Shown here: piece after piece, positions 50,959-60,996 of the stretch
How the letters are laid out: each line of letters starts with the position of its first letter
Position numbering within the stretch: position 1 is the stretch's first letter
Assembly: GCF_002208135.1 (NCBI RefSeq)
Contig: NZ_CP021646.1
Coordinates: 1,037,501-1,101,500, forward strand
DNA from: Pseudoalteromonas piscicida
GTDB lineage: Bacteria > Pseudomonadota > Gammaproteobacteria > Enterobacterales > Alteromonadaceae
DNA length: 64,000 nt
Reading direction: 5' to 3'
Translations under genes and position numbers: made by a program
Notes under the pieces: generated by a model
Told to the model about the DNA's origin: nothing
Database searches by the model: none
The model's input: only the letters and a program-made list of their open reading frames with translations

Positions 50959-51576
50959 ATGAATGATGGTATGATCGATCCAATCAATGCGTTAGTACCT
51001 ATGGTCGTGGAGCAAACGGCTAAAGGCGAGCGTTCTTATGATATTTACTCACGACTGCTAAAAGACCGTATTATTTTCTTAACTGGTCAAGTCGAAGACC
51101 ACATGGCGAATTTAATTGTGGCGCAGATGTTGTTTTTGGAATCAGAAAGCCCTGACAAAGATATATTCTTGTATATCAACTCACCGGGTGGTTCTGTGAC
51201 TGCTGGGATGTCAATCTACGACACGATGAATTTTATCAAACCTGACGTCAGTACGGTTTGTGTTGGTCAAGCTGCGAGTATGGGAGCATTTTTGCTATCT
51301 GGCGGTGCTAAAGGTAAACGTTATTGCTTGCCGAATTCTCGCGTGATGATCCACCAACCTTTAGGTGGTTTCCAAGGTCAGGCATCTGATTTTGAAATTC
51401 ATGCTCGTGAAATCTTGGCTATCAAAGAGAAATTAAACCGCTTGATGGCGGACCACACAGGCCAACCTTACGACGTGGTTGCTCATGATACAGATCGAGA
51501 CAACTTTATGACCGCAGATCAAGCGTTAGAATATGGCCTGATAGATGCGGTTCACTCTCGTCGAGAGCTTAAGTGA
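50959..51576 (+). CDS. clpP: ATP-dependent Clp protease proteolytic subunit
   Basis: A 205-residue serine protease that forms the tetradecameric barrel used by ClpX and ClpA. The catalytic triad is S107 in [10 protein letters not shown]132 in MIHQPLGG and D181 near the C-terminus. A short propeptide is likely. clpX follows after 122 bases. Confidence 0.97.
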   Translation: MNDGMIDPINALVPMVVEQTAKGERSYDIYSRLLKDRIIFLTGQVEDHMANLIVAQMLFLESESPDKDIFLYINSPGGSVTAGMSIYDTMNFIKPDVSTVCVGQAASMGAFLLSGGAKGKRYCLPNSRVMIHQPLGGFQGQASDFEIHAREILAIKEKLNRLMADHTGQPYDVVAHDTDRDNFMTADQALEYGLIDAVHSRRELK

Positions 51577-51698
51577 TTATGAATTAGCCGATGAGTTGAA
51601 TTCATCGGCTTCTACTGTGCCAAAGCCAAATTTCTTTGGTATAGTTAAAAGAAATACGATGTTATCTAGAGATAACAGCAATTGAATGAGGTAGCTGA

Positions 51699-52982
51699 AT
51701 GTCAGACACTCCAACAGACGGCGATAAGAATAGCAAGCTACTCTACTGCTCATTTTGCGGTAAGAGCCAGCATGAAGTTCGTAAGTTAATTGCCGGTCCA
51801 TCTGTCTATATATGTGACGAGTGCGTTGAACTTTGTAACGATATTATTAGGGAAGAAATCAAAGATATTGCGCCTAAGCATGACGCGTCTGATAAATTAC
51901 CTGTGCCAAAAGAGATCAGAAATCACTTAGATGATTATGTGATAGGGCAAGACCATGCTAAGAAAGTCTTGTCTGTAGCGGTTTATAACCATTATAAGCG
52001 TCTACGCAACCAAGGCGGCAAAAGTGATGTAGAACTTGGCAAGAGTAATATTCTGCTAATTGGTCCAACGGGTAGTGGTAAAACCCTACTAGCAGAAACG
52101 CTTGCACGTTTGCTTGACGTTCCATTCACAATGGCAGATGCAACGACGTTAACCGAAGCCGGTTATGTGGGTGAAGATGTTGAAAACATCATTCAAAAGC
52201 TTCTGCAAAAATGTGATTACGATGTTGAGAAAGCACAGCGTGGTATCGTTTATATCGATGAAATCGACAAAATTTCAAGAAAATCTGACAACCCATCAAT
52301 CACCCGTGATGTGTCAGGCGAAGGTGTACAACAAGCACTACTAAAACTGATTGAAGGTACGGTTGCATCTGTTCCGCCACAAGGTGGTAGAAAGCATCCG
52401 CAACAAGAGTTTTTACAAGTTGATACTTCTAAGATCTTATTTATCTGTGGTGGTGCGTTTGCAGGCCTAGATAAAGTCATTGAGCAGCGTAGTACAAAAA
52501 ATACTGGAATTGGGTTTGGTGCTGAAGTTAAATCTAAAGACTCTGAGCGCTCATTAAGCGAAACGTTTAAAGACGTAGAGCCTGAAGATTTAGTTAAGTA
52601 CGGCTTAATACCTGAATTTATTGGTCGTTTGCCTGTAGTTGCGACTTTGACTGAACTGGACGAAGAAGCACTAATTGAAATCCTAAATGAGCCGAAGAAT
52701 GCACTTACTAAGCAATACGCGGCGCTATTTAAGATGGAAGGTGTTGACCTTGAATTCCGTGAAGATGCGCTAAGAGCGATTGCTCATAAAGCGATGGAGC
52801 GTAAAACGGGTGCCCGTGGTCTGCGTTCGATTGTTGAAGGCGTATTGCTTGATACTATGTATGAGCTTCCTTCACTAGAAGAAGTGAGTAAAGTCGTCAT
52901 TGATGAAACAGTGATCAAAGGCGAATCAGACCCTATTATGATTTACGAAAATAACGGTAAAGAAAAAGCGGCGTCTGAATAG
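51699..52982 (+). CDS. clpX: ATP-dependent Clp protease ATP-binding subunit ClpX
   Basis: A 427-residue AAA+ unfoldase that feeds substrates to ClpP. The N-terminal zinc-binding domain has four cysteines (C17, C20, C39, C42). Walker A is GPTGSGKT and Walker B is [10 protein letters not shown]. The ClpP-contacting IGF loop is present as TGIGFGAEV. Confidence 0.97.
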   Translation: MSDTPTDGDKNSKLLYCSFCGKSQHEVRKLIAGPSVYICDECVELCNDIIREEIKDIAPKHDASDKLPVPKEIRNHLDDYVIGQDHAKKVLSVAVYNHYKRLRNQGGKSDVELGKSNILLIGPTGSGKTLLAETLARLLDVPFTMADATTLTEAGYVGEDVENIIQKLLQKCDYDVEKAQRGIVYIDEIDKISRKSDNPSITRDVSGEGVQQALLKLIEGTVASVPPQGGRKHPQQEFLQVDTSKILFICGGAFAGLDKVIEQRSTKNTGIGFGAEVKSKDSERSLSETFKDVEPEDLVKYGLIPEFIGRLPVVATLTELDEEALIEILNEPKNALTKQYAALFKMEGVDLEFREDALRAIAHKAMERKTGARGLRSIVEGVLLDTMYELPSLEEVSKVVIDETVIKGESDPIMIYENNGKEKAASE

Positions 52983-52998
52983 CTTAGTATGAGATTGA

Positions 52999-53026
52999 AA
53001 AAAGGAGCCTAGCGCTCCTTTTTATT
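52999..53026 (+). terminator. clpX terminator
   Basis: AAAAAGGAGC (52999-53008) pairs with GCTCCTTTTT (53014-53023) around a 5-base loop, followed by ATTT. Confidence 0.88.
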
Positions 53027-53203
53027 TCTTAGTCCACATCAGATAGAAACCAATATAGTTAAATTGCTATAACGATAAAAGGCAATCGTGAGACAAGTGT
53101 TTAGGGTGAATTTTTTATACATTTCACCACGGTAAATTGAGTGTCAACACTAAGCTTTTTATACGTTAAATTGATCTCTACTTGATGCGGATTACTATAA
53201 ACT

Positions 53204-53232
53204 ATTGAACTTTATCTGCGTTATCCCCATAT
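53204..53232 (+). promoter_or_regulatory. Candidate sigma-32 heat-shock promoter of lon
   Basis: ATTGAAC (53204-53210), 14 bases, CCCCATAT (53225-53232) matches the sigma-32 consensus (CTTGAAA and CCCCATNT). It lies 43 bases before the lon start, where E. coli lon also has a heat-shock promoter. Confidence 0.65.
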
Positions 53233-53275
53233 AGCTCAGTATTCCCAAAATTAATTGAAGTGCGAAGAGAACATA

Positions 53276-55632
53276 ATGACGCTTGAAAGAACGGATCGAG
53301 TAGAAATTCCTGTGCTAGCGCTACGTGATGTAGTGGTATATCCGCATATGGTGATCCCGCTGTTTGTAGGCCGAGAAAAATCAATAAAATGCCTAGAAGC
53401 TGCGATGGACAATGACAAGCAAATCTTTTTAGTTGCGCAAAAAGACGCCTCAGTTGATGACCCAAGCACTGATGATGTCTATCAGACTGGTACCATTGCA
53501 ACGGTACTACAGTTACTCAAACTACCTGATGGCACAGTGAAAGTGCTGGTTGAAGGTACTCAACGCGCAAAAATAGATGAGTTTCTAATTACAGACGAAT
53601 ATTTCTTGGCGCAAGCTCAGTATATTCCATCTCAGGATGTAGATGAGCAAGAGCAAGACATATTAGTTCGCAGCGCAATTAGTCAGTTCGAAGGCTATGT
53701 GAAGCTAAATAAAAAGATCCCACCAGAAGTTCTAACTTCTGTCTCGGGTATTGATGAAGCTGCGCGCTTAGCGGATACGATGGCTGCTCATATGCCAATT
53801 AAAGTACCTGAAAAACAAAAGGTGCTAGAAATTAACGATGTGACCGAACGTCTTGAGTATTTAATGGCGTTGATGGAAGGCGAGATAGACCTACTTCAAG
53901 TAGAGAAAAAGATCCGTTCACGCGTTAAAAAGCAAATGGAGAAATCCCAACGTGAGTACTATCTGAATGAGCAAATGAAAGCGATTCAGAAAGAGCTTGG
54001 CGAGCTGGATGATGTACCTGATGAATTTGAAGCCCTGAAAAAGCGTATTAGCGAAGCGAAGATGCCGCAAGAAGCGGAAGAAAAAGCGCTTTCGGAGCTT
54101 AATAAGCTTAAAATGATGTCGCCTATGTCTGCGGAAGCAACAGTGGTTCGTTCATACATAGAGACGATGATCAATGTGCCTTGGAGAAAACGCTCCAAGG
54201 TGAAAAAAGACCTTGCTGGTGCACAAAAGATACTAGATGCCGACCATTATGGTCTTGAGAAAGTGAAAGACCGCATTATCGAATATCTAGCGGTACAGCA
54301 GCGCACCAATAAGCTCAAAGGCCCGATCTTATGCTTAGTTGGTCCTCCGGGCGTTGGTAAAACAAGTTTAGGTCAATCTATCGCGCGTTCGACTGGTCGT
54401 AAGTACGTGCGCATGGCGCTAGGTGGCGTGCGCGACGAAGCTGAAATTCGCGGTCATAGACGAACCTATATTGGCTCAATGCCGGGTAAGCTTATCCAAA
54501 GCATGTCGAAAGTCGGCGTGAAGAACCCGCTTTTCTTGTTGGATGAGATCGATAAGATGTCATCGGACATGCGCGGTGACCCAGCATCGGCGCTACTAGA
54601 AGTGCTGGACCCAGAGCAAAACAGCAACTTTGCAGATCACTATTTGGAAGTGGACTATGACCTCTCTGATGTGATGTTTGTTGCGACTTCTAATAGCTTT
54701 AACATTCCAGGTCCTTTATTAGACCGTATGGAAGTGATTCGCCTTTCGGGTTACACCGAGGACGAAAAGCTGAATATTGCCAAGCAGCACTTAATTCCAA
54801 AGCAAGTAAAACGCAATGGGTTAAAAGAGTCTGAAATCAATATCGAAGACAGCGCGATCATTGGCATTATCCGCTACTACACACGTGAAGCGGGTGTCCG
54901 TAATTTAGAACGTGAAGTGTCCAAGTTGTGCCGAAAAGCAGTTAAGAACATCTTGCTAGATAAAAATGTTAAGCAAGTTGTGATTAACCAAGAAAACCTT
55001 GAAGATTTCTTAGGTGTACAACGTCACGACTACGGTAAAGCGGAAGACGGTGATAGAGTTGGACAAGTGACCGGTCTCGCATGGACGGAAGTAGGGGTGA
55101 CTTACTCACTATCGAATGTGCGGCGGTACCAGGTAAAGGCAAACTCGCTTATACCGGCTCGCTAGGCGATGTGATGCAAGAGTCAATTCAAGCAGCAATG
55201 ACGGTTGTGCGCAATCGTGCTGATAAGCTACGCATAAATGACGATTTTTACGAGAAACGTGATATTCATGTTCATGTTCCTGAAGGTGCGACACCGAAAG
55301 ATGGTCCGAGCGCCGGTATTGCGATGGTGACGGGTTTGGTATCAAGTCTCACTGGCAATCCAGTACGTGCGGATGTTGCGATGACAGGTGAGATTACCTT
55401 GCGTGGTGAAGTTTTGCCTATCGGTGGCCTGAAAGAGAAATTATTGGCAGCACACCGTGGTGGAATTAAACGAGTTTTAATACCAAAAAAGAACGAGCGT
55501 GACTTAAAAGAAATTCCTGAGAATGTTCTTGAAGGGCTTGATATTCATGCAGTGTCATGGATTGATGAGGTATTATCACTGGCGTTAGCGCACCCAACAG
55601 ACAGTTTTAGTGTGGAATCGCAAAAAAACTAA
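53276..55632 (+). pseudogene. lon: ATP-dependent protease Lon (apparent frameshift, probably a sequencing error)
   Basis: Lon degrades misfolded and regulatory proteins. The first frame (from the ATG at 53276) holds the LAN domain and the AAA+ module with Walker A GPPGVGKTSLGQS. It loses register after LAWTEVG. The second frame, ending at 55632, supplies [28 protein letters not shown], the catalytic Ser in DGPSAGIA and the Lys in [14 protein letters not shown]. Adding one G to the run at 55094-55097 gives one ~785-residue protein, the normal Lon length. All active-site residues are present in the repaired protein, so the gene is probably intact in the organism. Confidence 0.93.
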
Positions 55633-55848
55633 TAAAAAAGCCAAAAAATTGAGTGAAAAGGCTTTTCAAATCTAAAAGGTGTGTTAAGTTAGGCACTGTA
55701 TTCAAGCCTACTGGTTCGGAAGCCCCGTAATCACTAGGCTTGAGAAAGATTTCGAGAATTAGAGAGTCGCTGTGATGTCTCTAAATGAATCGCAAAAGTT
55801 ACCAGTAAGAAGTAACTTTTGACAATAACTATGGAAGAGGATGATATT

Positions 55849-56121
55849 GTGAATAAATCTCAATTAATCGATCAAATCGCAGCTGATGCTGACATTTCTA
55901 AAGCGGCTGCTGGTCGTGCGCTAGATTCATTCATTGAGTCTGTAACGGGTGCACTAAAAGACGGTGACTCTGTTGCACTTGTAGGTTTTGGTACTTTCTC
56001 AGTGCGCGAGCGTGCTGCACGTTCTGGTCGTAACCCACAAACTGGTGAGACTATTCAAATCGCAGCAGCTAATATCCCATCTTTCAAAGCGGGTAAAGCG
56101 CTTAAAGACGCAGTAAACTAA
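55849..56121 (+). CDS. hupB: DNA-binding protein HU-beta
   Basis: A 90-residue nucleoid protein that bends DNA as a dimer. The GTG at 55849 is chosen because it gives exactly the 90-residue family length ([11 protein letters not shown]) and follows GAGGA; the longer frame from 55819 has no support. The DNA-binding arm [12 protein letters not shown] and the ALKDAVN end are conserved. The lon-hupB-ppiD order is standard. Confidence 0.96.
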   Translation: MNKSQLIDQIAADADISKAAAGRALDSFIESVTGALKDGDSVALVGFGTFSVRERAARSGRNPQTGETIQIAAANIPSFKAGKALKDAVN

Positions 56122-56174
56122 TTCAATTTGAATTAGGCGGTGCGTAGTCATCGCGAACTGCTTCAAGATAAAAG

Positions 56175-56202
56175 GCGTATCTGCTAAGATACGCTTTTTT
56201 TA
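56175..56202 (+). terminator. hupB terminator
   Basis: GCGTATCT (56175-56182) and AGATACGC (56187-56194) form an 8-bp stem with a GCTA loop, followed by seven T residues. Confidence 0.92.
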
Positions 56203-56299
56203 TACCATCATTAATCTGATTAGGGTGGTGTAATGCTTAACCCAAGTCTAGCAAACACAAAGTGCTTTGGTGCTTTGACTTAGATAAGAGAAACAATAA

Positions 56300-58210
56300 A
56301 TGCTTGAAAAGATCAGAGAAGGCTCGCAAGGCCCGGCGGCTAAAATCGTATTAGGTTTAGTCATCTTATCTTTTGCGTTAGCAGGGATCGGTGGTTACCT
56401 AGGTCAAACCACAGAGCAGCCTGTCGCAGAAGTGAACGGAGTAAAGATTTCACAAACTAAGTTTTCTCGTGCTTACTCAAATGAACGTGCACGACTAGAG
56501 CAACAGTTTGGTGAATACTTTGCACAGATTGCAGCCGATCCTAATTATATGGCGCAAATTCGCCAAGGTGTTGTTGACCAATTAGTACAACAAGAATTAC
56601 AAACGCAACTAGCTAAAGAGCTTGGTCTTCGTGTGAGCGATGAGCAAGTTAAAAAAGCGATTGTTGAAATGCCATATTTCCAAATTGGTGGTGAGTTCAG
56701 TAACGACCGTTACCTACAAGTCATCCGTCAAATGAACTTCCAGCCAGATAGCTTCCGTGAATACCTGCGTGACGAGATGACGCGGGCGCAGTTAATCTCA
56801 GCGGTTGCAGGAACGGATTTTGTACTGCAGAACGAACTTCAGCAATCTATTGCACTACAGCAACAAACTCGTGCTATCGACTATGCGGTATTAAGCAAAG
56901 AGCTGGTAAAAGATGAGGTGTCGGTTACAGATGAAGAAATTCAGAACTACTACGACCTGAATCAAACTCAGTTCCAAGCTCCAGAGTTGGTGGCGGTTAA
57001 CTATATCGAATTAAAAGCTGAAGATTTAGAGCCTGCAGAGCCAGTTACTGAAGAGGCGCTCAAAACGTATTACGAAGAGCAAAAAAATCAGTACCTTGAG
57101 CCAGAAAGACGCCGCGTGTCACACATTCTTGTTGATGCAAGCGAAGATCCTGAAGCCGCTAAACAAAAAGCAGATGAAATTCTAGCTGAGTTGAATAACG
57201 GTGCTGATTTTGCCGTTGTAGCAGAAGAAAAATCTGACGATATCGTGAGTGCCGAGCTTGGCGGTGATCTAGATTGGATCGAAAGAGACATGATGGATCC
57301 GGCGTTTGAAGATGCAGCGTTTGCGCTTGCTGCGGTAGGTGATGTATCTGACGTGGTTGAATCAGAGTTTGGTTATCACATCATCAAACTGACCGATATT
57401 CAGCGCCAACAGGCGCAATCTTTTGAAGACGTAAAAGAAGACCTTCGTGCAGAGCTTGAAAAAGCTGCCAAGATTGATGCGTTCTACCAAAAGCAAACAC
57501 GTGTAGCTGAACTTGCATTTGAAATGGCAGACTCGCTACAAGATGCTGCTGAAGCTGCTGGTGTTGAAATCAAATCAACTGAACTGGTAAGCCGTAATGC
57601 GCTTCCTGAGCCACTTAATTCACCGGTGATAAGTAATACTATCTTCACGCCAGAGCTGTTAGAAGACCGCGTAAACTCAGAAGTACTAGAAGTTGCACCT
57701 GAGCATATCGTAGTAGTTCGTGTTGCTGAGCATAAAGCGGCAGCGACTAAGCCATTTGAGGAAGTAAGCGCGCAGATTAAAACGCAGTTGAGCAATGAAA
57801 AAGCGTCGACATTAATTGCAGAGAAAGCACAGTCGCTATTTGAGCAACTACAAGGTGGTGCTACATTAGCTGAGATTGCCAAAGCACAAAGCATCGAAGT
57901 GAAAAGCGTGACTGAGCTTAAGCGTCGTAGCTACGATGTACCTCCAGCTATTGCAGCTGAAGCATTTAAATTGCCTCAGCCTGGTGTTGCAGAGACAGAA
58001 TCTGCACTTGTAGAACTTGGTAATGGCGATTCGGCATTTGTGGTGCTGAAGTCAGTCACTACACCTGAAGTTGATGGCAAGGTTGATGCGCAGCAGAAGC
58101 AGTCAATCACCGCTTCTTACGCAAACAAAAACTACCTTGAGCTACTTGCAGCACTTGAAGCTAAGTCTGAAGTAAAAAGACCACAGTTACAGGTAGCAGA
58201 GCAGCAATAA
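56300..58210 (+). CDS. ppiD: Periplasmic folding chaperone PpiD
   Basis: A 636-residue membrane-anchored chaperone. An N-terminal transmembrane segment (residues ~15-35, IVLGLVILSFALAGIGGYLG) precedes a SurA-like helical domain. A parvulin domain spans ~265-365 (RRRVSHILVDASEDPEAAKQKADEIL, GGDLDWIERDMMDPAFEDAAF). PpiD works near the SecYEG exit on newly exported proteins. It is the last gene of the tig-to-ppiD cluster. Confidence 0.95.
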   Translation: MLEKIREGSQGPAAKIVLGLVILSFALAGIGGYLGQTTEQPVAEVNGVKISQTKFSRAYSNERARLEQQFGEYFAQIAADPNYMAQIRQGVVDQLVQQELQTQLAKELGLRVSDEQVKKAIVEMPYFQIGGEFSNDRYLQVIRQMNFQPDSFREYLRDEMTRAQLISAVAGTDFVLQNELQQSIALQQQTRAIDYAVLSKELVKDEVSVTDEEIQNYYDLNQTQFQAPELVAVNYIELKAEDLEPAEPVTEEALKTYYEEQKNQYLEPERRRVSHILVDASEDPEAAKQKADEILAELNNGADFAVVAEEKSDDIVSAELGGDLDWIERDMMDPAFEDAAFALAAVGDVSDVVESEFGYHIIKLTDIQRQQAQSFEDVKEDLRAELEKAAKIDAFYQKQTRVAELAFEMADSLQDAAEAAGVEIKSTELVSRNALPEPLNSPVISNTIFTPELLEDRVNSEVLEVAPEHIVVVRVAEHKAAATKPFEEVSAQIKTQLSNEKASTLIAEKAQSLFEQLQGGATLAEIAKAQSIEVKSVTELKRRSYDVPPAIAAEAFKLPQPGVAETESALVELGNGDSAFVVLKSVTTPEVDGKVDAQQKQSITASYANKNYLELLAALEAKSEVKRPQLQVAEQQ

Positions 58211-58227
58211 TCGCTCTTAGCTAGAAG

Positions 58228-58253
58228 AAAGGCGCCAACATGGCGCCTTTTTT
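58228..58253 (+). terminator. ppiD terminator
   Basis: AAAGGCGCCA (58228-58237) and TGGCGCCTTT (58241-58250) form a perfect 10-bp stem around ACA, then T residues. Confidence 0.93.
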
Positions 58254-58371
58254 GTGTTTGTTTACTCATCTTTCTTCATTTGCTTGTTAAATATAGTTAA
58301 TTGATAGGTTTATTAAATGCCAACTCGTAAGTGGTTAATTTAAAATAATAAATTATTTTTTTGTTCCTATA

Positions 58372-58400
58372 TTGACAAATATTGTTCCTCTATTTAACAT
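58372..58400 (+). promoter_or_regulatory. Consensus promoter of the polysaccharide deacetylase gene
   Basis: TTGACA (58372-58377), 17 bases, TAACAT (58395-58400). A repeated TTGTTCCT flanks the -35 (near 58361 and 58383), and the core is embedded in nested palindromes, so the promoter is probably regulated. Confidence 0.75.
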
Positions 58401-58436
58401 GTTCCGTTTTCGGAACGATGTGTGTTAAATAGGAAC
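58384..58436. promoter_or_regulatory. Nested palindromes over the deacetylase promoter and leader
   Basis: The inner arm pair GTTCCG/CGGAAC closes on TTTT at 58401-58416, right at the expected transcription start. The outer arms are GTTCCTCTATTTAAC (58384-58398) and GTTAAATAGGAAC (58424-58436), matching except for a two-base insertion. The 3' outer arm contains the AGGAAC ribosome-binding site, so folding of the mRNA could hide it, or a dimeric repressor could bind the DNA. Confidence 0.6.
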
Positions 58437-58439
58437 TTT

Positions 58440-59747
58440 ATGAAATATAGATATAGCGCATGGATTGTGGCCTTATTGCTATCAATATCAGGATGTAACA
58501 GCGACAGTAAAACGGCTATAGAGTTACCTGTAGAGGGAAGCCAAGGAGATAACACTTCAACTGATAATAATGGAACTAATACTGATAACTCCTCGGGTAC
58601 TGATAATTCAAATAAAGATAATTCCAATACCGACGATTCAAATTCAGATAATTCTGACTCTAATAATCCGGCAAAAGAAACAAAAGAAGAGGTAATTAAG
58701 CGTATTCTGAGCGCACAAGGAGCAGAGAACACTACTTCTCTTGCTTTAAAAGACTTTGAAATTGCTGAATTTGGATGTGTAACCGCCGCAAATCTATCTG
58801 TAATTCAGGGATATTTTAATACAACACAAGATGAATTACAGTTGGCAGCTCTCAAACATCGATTATGCAAAGTTGTTGAGCTTTTTGAATTAGATAGTAA
58901 ATCTTTACTCACACCTAATAAACTGAAGGAAGTCGGGCTTCGGGGCTTATTTTTTGATGATGGTAAACTGGATCAGTGGGCATATGACGAGCTGATTTTA
59001 ACGATACCAGAGCGCCATTTTGAGTATGCTGCGCTTCAGGGGGCGGTTGAAGACTTCCATCATAATCAAAGTTCTGTTTGGCCTAAACAGATTAATATTT
59101 CTTTTGATGATGGTGGCGCATTAAATTCTATCCATGAACACCTTGATTTGTTTGATAAATATAACGCAACATTTACCTATTATGTTAGCCACTACTCCAT
59201 TATTGATCATGCAAAAGTGGCTGATATAGAAAGCCGAGGCCACGAAATTGGTCATCATGGAGTAATACATCGACATGCGAAGATTTACTCTGAAGAAAAT
59301 GGTGTTCAGAAATGGATAGCAGATGATATCACACCACAACTGGATGCGATGAGAAAAAATGGCTTGACGGTAACCTCTTATGCTTACCCATTCGGAGCCT
59401 ATACGAAAGAAACTGATCGCGAAATCAAAAAATATTTTACCCATGTACGTAAGTTTGCTTCTTGGTCTTCTGTTGTTTACAGAGGTGAACGTAGTGATAG
59501 ACCGATCACAACGGGGTTATCTATAGACTCACATCGCTTTGATTTGGACAAGATCCAGAATGCGATTGATACCTTAAAAGGTGGTGAGACGCTATATTTA
59601 GCAACGCATGTTATTGGCAAAACAGGGAATGAGTGGCATATCACTCCTGAGAATCTTGAAGCGGTTTTGGCGTATGCAAGTGTAAAAGGTTTAAAGTTTT
59701 GTCACACCAGTGAGTGTATGAATTTTAAAGGCAACACTACTGACTAG
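58440..59747 (+). CDS. Polysaccharide deacetylase-family lipoprotein
   Basis: The ATG at 58440 follows AGGAAC and gives 435 residues; the frame extends six codons upstream. The lipoprotein signal is LLLSISGC. Residues ~30-80 are a low-complexity Asn/Asp/Ser/Thr linker. The catalytic NodB-like domain begins near residue 218 with the Asp pair in INISFDDGG and has the metal ligands in HEIGHHGVIHRH. It probably deacetylates or processes an extracellular or cell-wall polysaccharide. Confidence 0.88.
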   Translation: MKYRYSAWIVALLLSISGCNSDSKTAIELPVEGSQGDNTSTDNNGTNTDNSSGTDNSNKDNSNTDDSNSDNSDSNNPAKETKEEVIKRILSAQGAENTTSLALKDFEIAEFGCVTAANLSVIQGYFNTTQDELQLAALKHRLCKVVELFELDSKSLLTPNKLKEVGLRGLFFDDGKLDQWAYDELILTIPERHFEYAALQGAVEDFHHNQSSVWPKQINISFDDGGALNSIHEHLDLFDKYNATFTYYVSHYSIIDHAKVADIESRGHEIGHHGVIHRHAKIYSEENGVQKWIADDITPQLDAMRKNGLTVTSYAYPFGAYTKETDREIKKYFTHVRKFASWSSVVYRGERSDRPITTGLSIDSHRFDLDKIQNAIDTLKGGETLYLATHVIGKTGNEWHITPENLEAVLAYASVKGLKFCHTSECMNFKGNTTD

Positions 59748-59761
59748 AAAAAAAATTTAAT

Positions 59762-59791
59762 AAGGCGGCTAATAGTAATAGCCGCCTTTGT
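59762..59791. terminator. Bidirectional terminator between the deacetylase and DJ-1/PfpI genes
   Basis: AAGGCGGCTA (59762-59771) pairs with TAGCCGCCTT (59779-59788) between two convergent genes. Confidence 0.85.
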
Positions 59792-59793
59792 TC

Positions 59794-60918
59794 TTATAGC
59801 CGCTCCAATATAGCCCTTGCAACAGCTTGTGAAGACTGGTAATTCTGCCCCGTCACTATGCGGCTATCTACCTTGATAAAAGACGCACCCCGCTCTCCAT
59901 ATTCAAAATTCCCTCCAAGTTCTTCCACTTTAGGCTGAATTTGAAAAGGAAAATGCTTGAAATACGCTCTATCTGGATTTTCAAATGCGGTAGGGTAACC
60001 GGTGATTTGTTTTCCTTTGATGAGATACTCACCATTTTTCAAGCGTAAATTGACGATACCAGCTGTACCGTGGCATACAGCGGCAACAACACCTTGGTTT
60101 TGTTCATATATATGCATAGCAATACGTTGTAGAGTAGGGTTTTCCGCTACTTCATACATGGCATTGCTGCCGCCAACATAATAGATTGCCGCATATTGGC
60201 TTGGATCGACTTCAGCTGGACGCATTGTGCTGCTGAGCGCATACATAAAGTCAGGTTGGTAAAGGTACTTTTTATGTTCGCCATTTGAAGTATTTATATA
60301 GCTCAGGTTTAACGCGCCACCTCGTGTGCTGACGAAATCAACGATTAGTCCTGCTTGAGTAAACACGTCATAGGCACTGAGCAGTTCATCGAAACTCGTG
60401 CCAGCAGGCAGCTGGCTATCGCCATGAAAGGCTTTGCTTGATGCGACAATGAGCACACGGCGACCTAAGTGTGTTACTTGCTCGGAAGTTAGAGAGGTTT
60501 GCTGCGCTGATTTACTGATGATTTGCCACGTGCCAGCTATTTTCTTTAGGAGTAGGTGGTCGATGTACTGCACGTTTGATTTCAATATATCAATACGGAT
60601 TTTGGCCTGTGCAAGGTGATCATTCACGCTGATATTTAGAATTTTGGCGCGCCTTCCAGTGTCTTTTTTCGGACCTTTATACCAGCTCAAATATTCTTTC
60701 AACGGGATTTGCCACATCGCTTGGTCTGACTTTTCTAAAATAAGCATGGCATCGGGATGAAACGCTTTTCTTATTATTTCAGGCTGATTATTGGCGGTGC
60801 CACTGATGTAGTGGTTTAATGTAGCGGTAATGTTTTCGGTTTCATCCTCAAAAGCGACAGCGTTGCCGATTTGAATAAATAGTAAAAATAACAATGGTAC
60901 TAGTTTTGATTGGGTCAT
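59794..60918 (-). CDS. Secreted NTF2-like / DJ-1-PfpI fusion protein
   Basis: A 374-residue protein with a signal peptide (FLLFIQIGNAVAFED). Residues ~28-140 resemble the SnoaL/NTF2-like (putative lumazine-binding) fold. Residues ~152-374 form a DJ-1/PfpI domain (RRVLIVASSKA, AAIYYVGGSNAMYE) with the nucleophile Cys in VAAVCHGTAGI. DJ-1 relatives act as glyoxalases, chaperones or hydrolases. Export and fusion to an NTF2-like domain are unusual. It lies 78 bases downstream of an AraC-type regulator on the same strand. Confidence 0.85.
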   Translation of the reverse strand: MTQSKLVPLLFLLFIQIGNAVAFEDETENITATLNHYISGTANNQPEIIRKAFHPDAMLILEKSDQAMWQIPLKEYLSWYKGPKKDTGRRAKILNISVNDHLAQAKIRIDILKSNVQYIDHLLLKKIAGTWQIISKSAQQTSLTSEQVTHLGRRVLIVASSKAFHGDSQLPAGTSFDELLSAYDVFTQAGLIVDFVSTRGGALNLSYINTSNGEHKKYLYQPDFMYALSSTMRPAEVDPSQYAAIYYVGGSNAMYEVAENPTLQRIAMHIYEQNQGVVAAVCHGTAGIVNLRLKNGEYLIKGKQITGYPTAFENPDRAYFKHFPFQIQPKVEELGGNFEYGERGASFIKVDSRIVTGQNYQSSQAVARAILERL

Positions 60919-60996
60919 AAGTTTTTCCTGTAATGACTCAGAAGAAACATAAACTTATTAAATTAAAGCAGTCACCTAGAGTATATTTTAGGAGTC

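Noticed and set aside
55081..55632. The second lon frame as a separate Lon C-terminal protease gene.
   Set aside because: It begins inside the upstream frame, and one added G restores a normal-length Lon; no independent start or promoter is seen.
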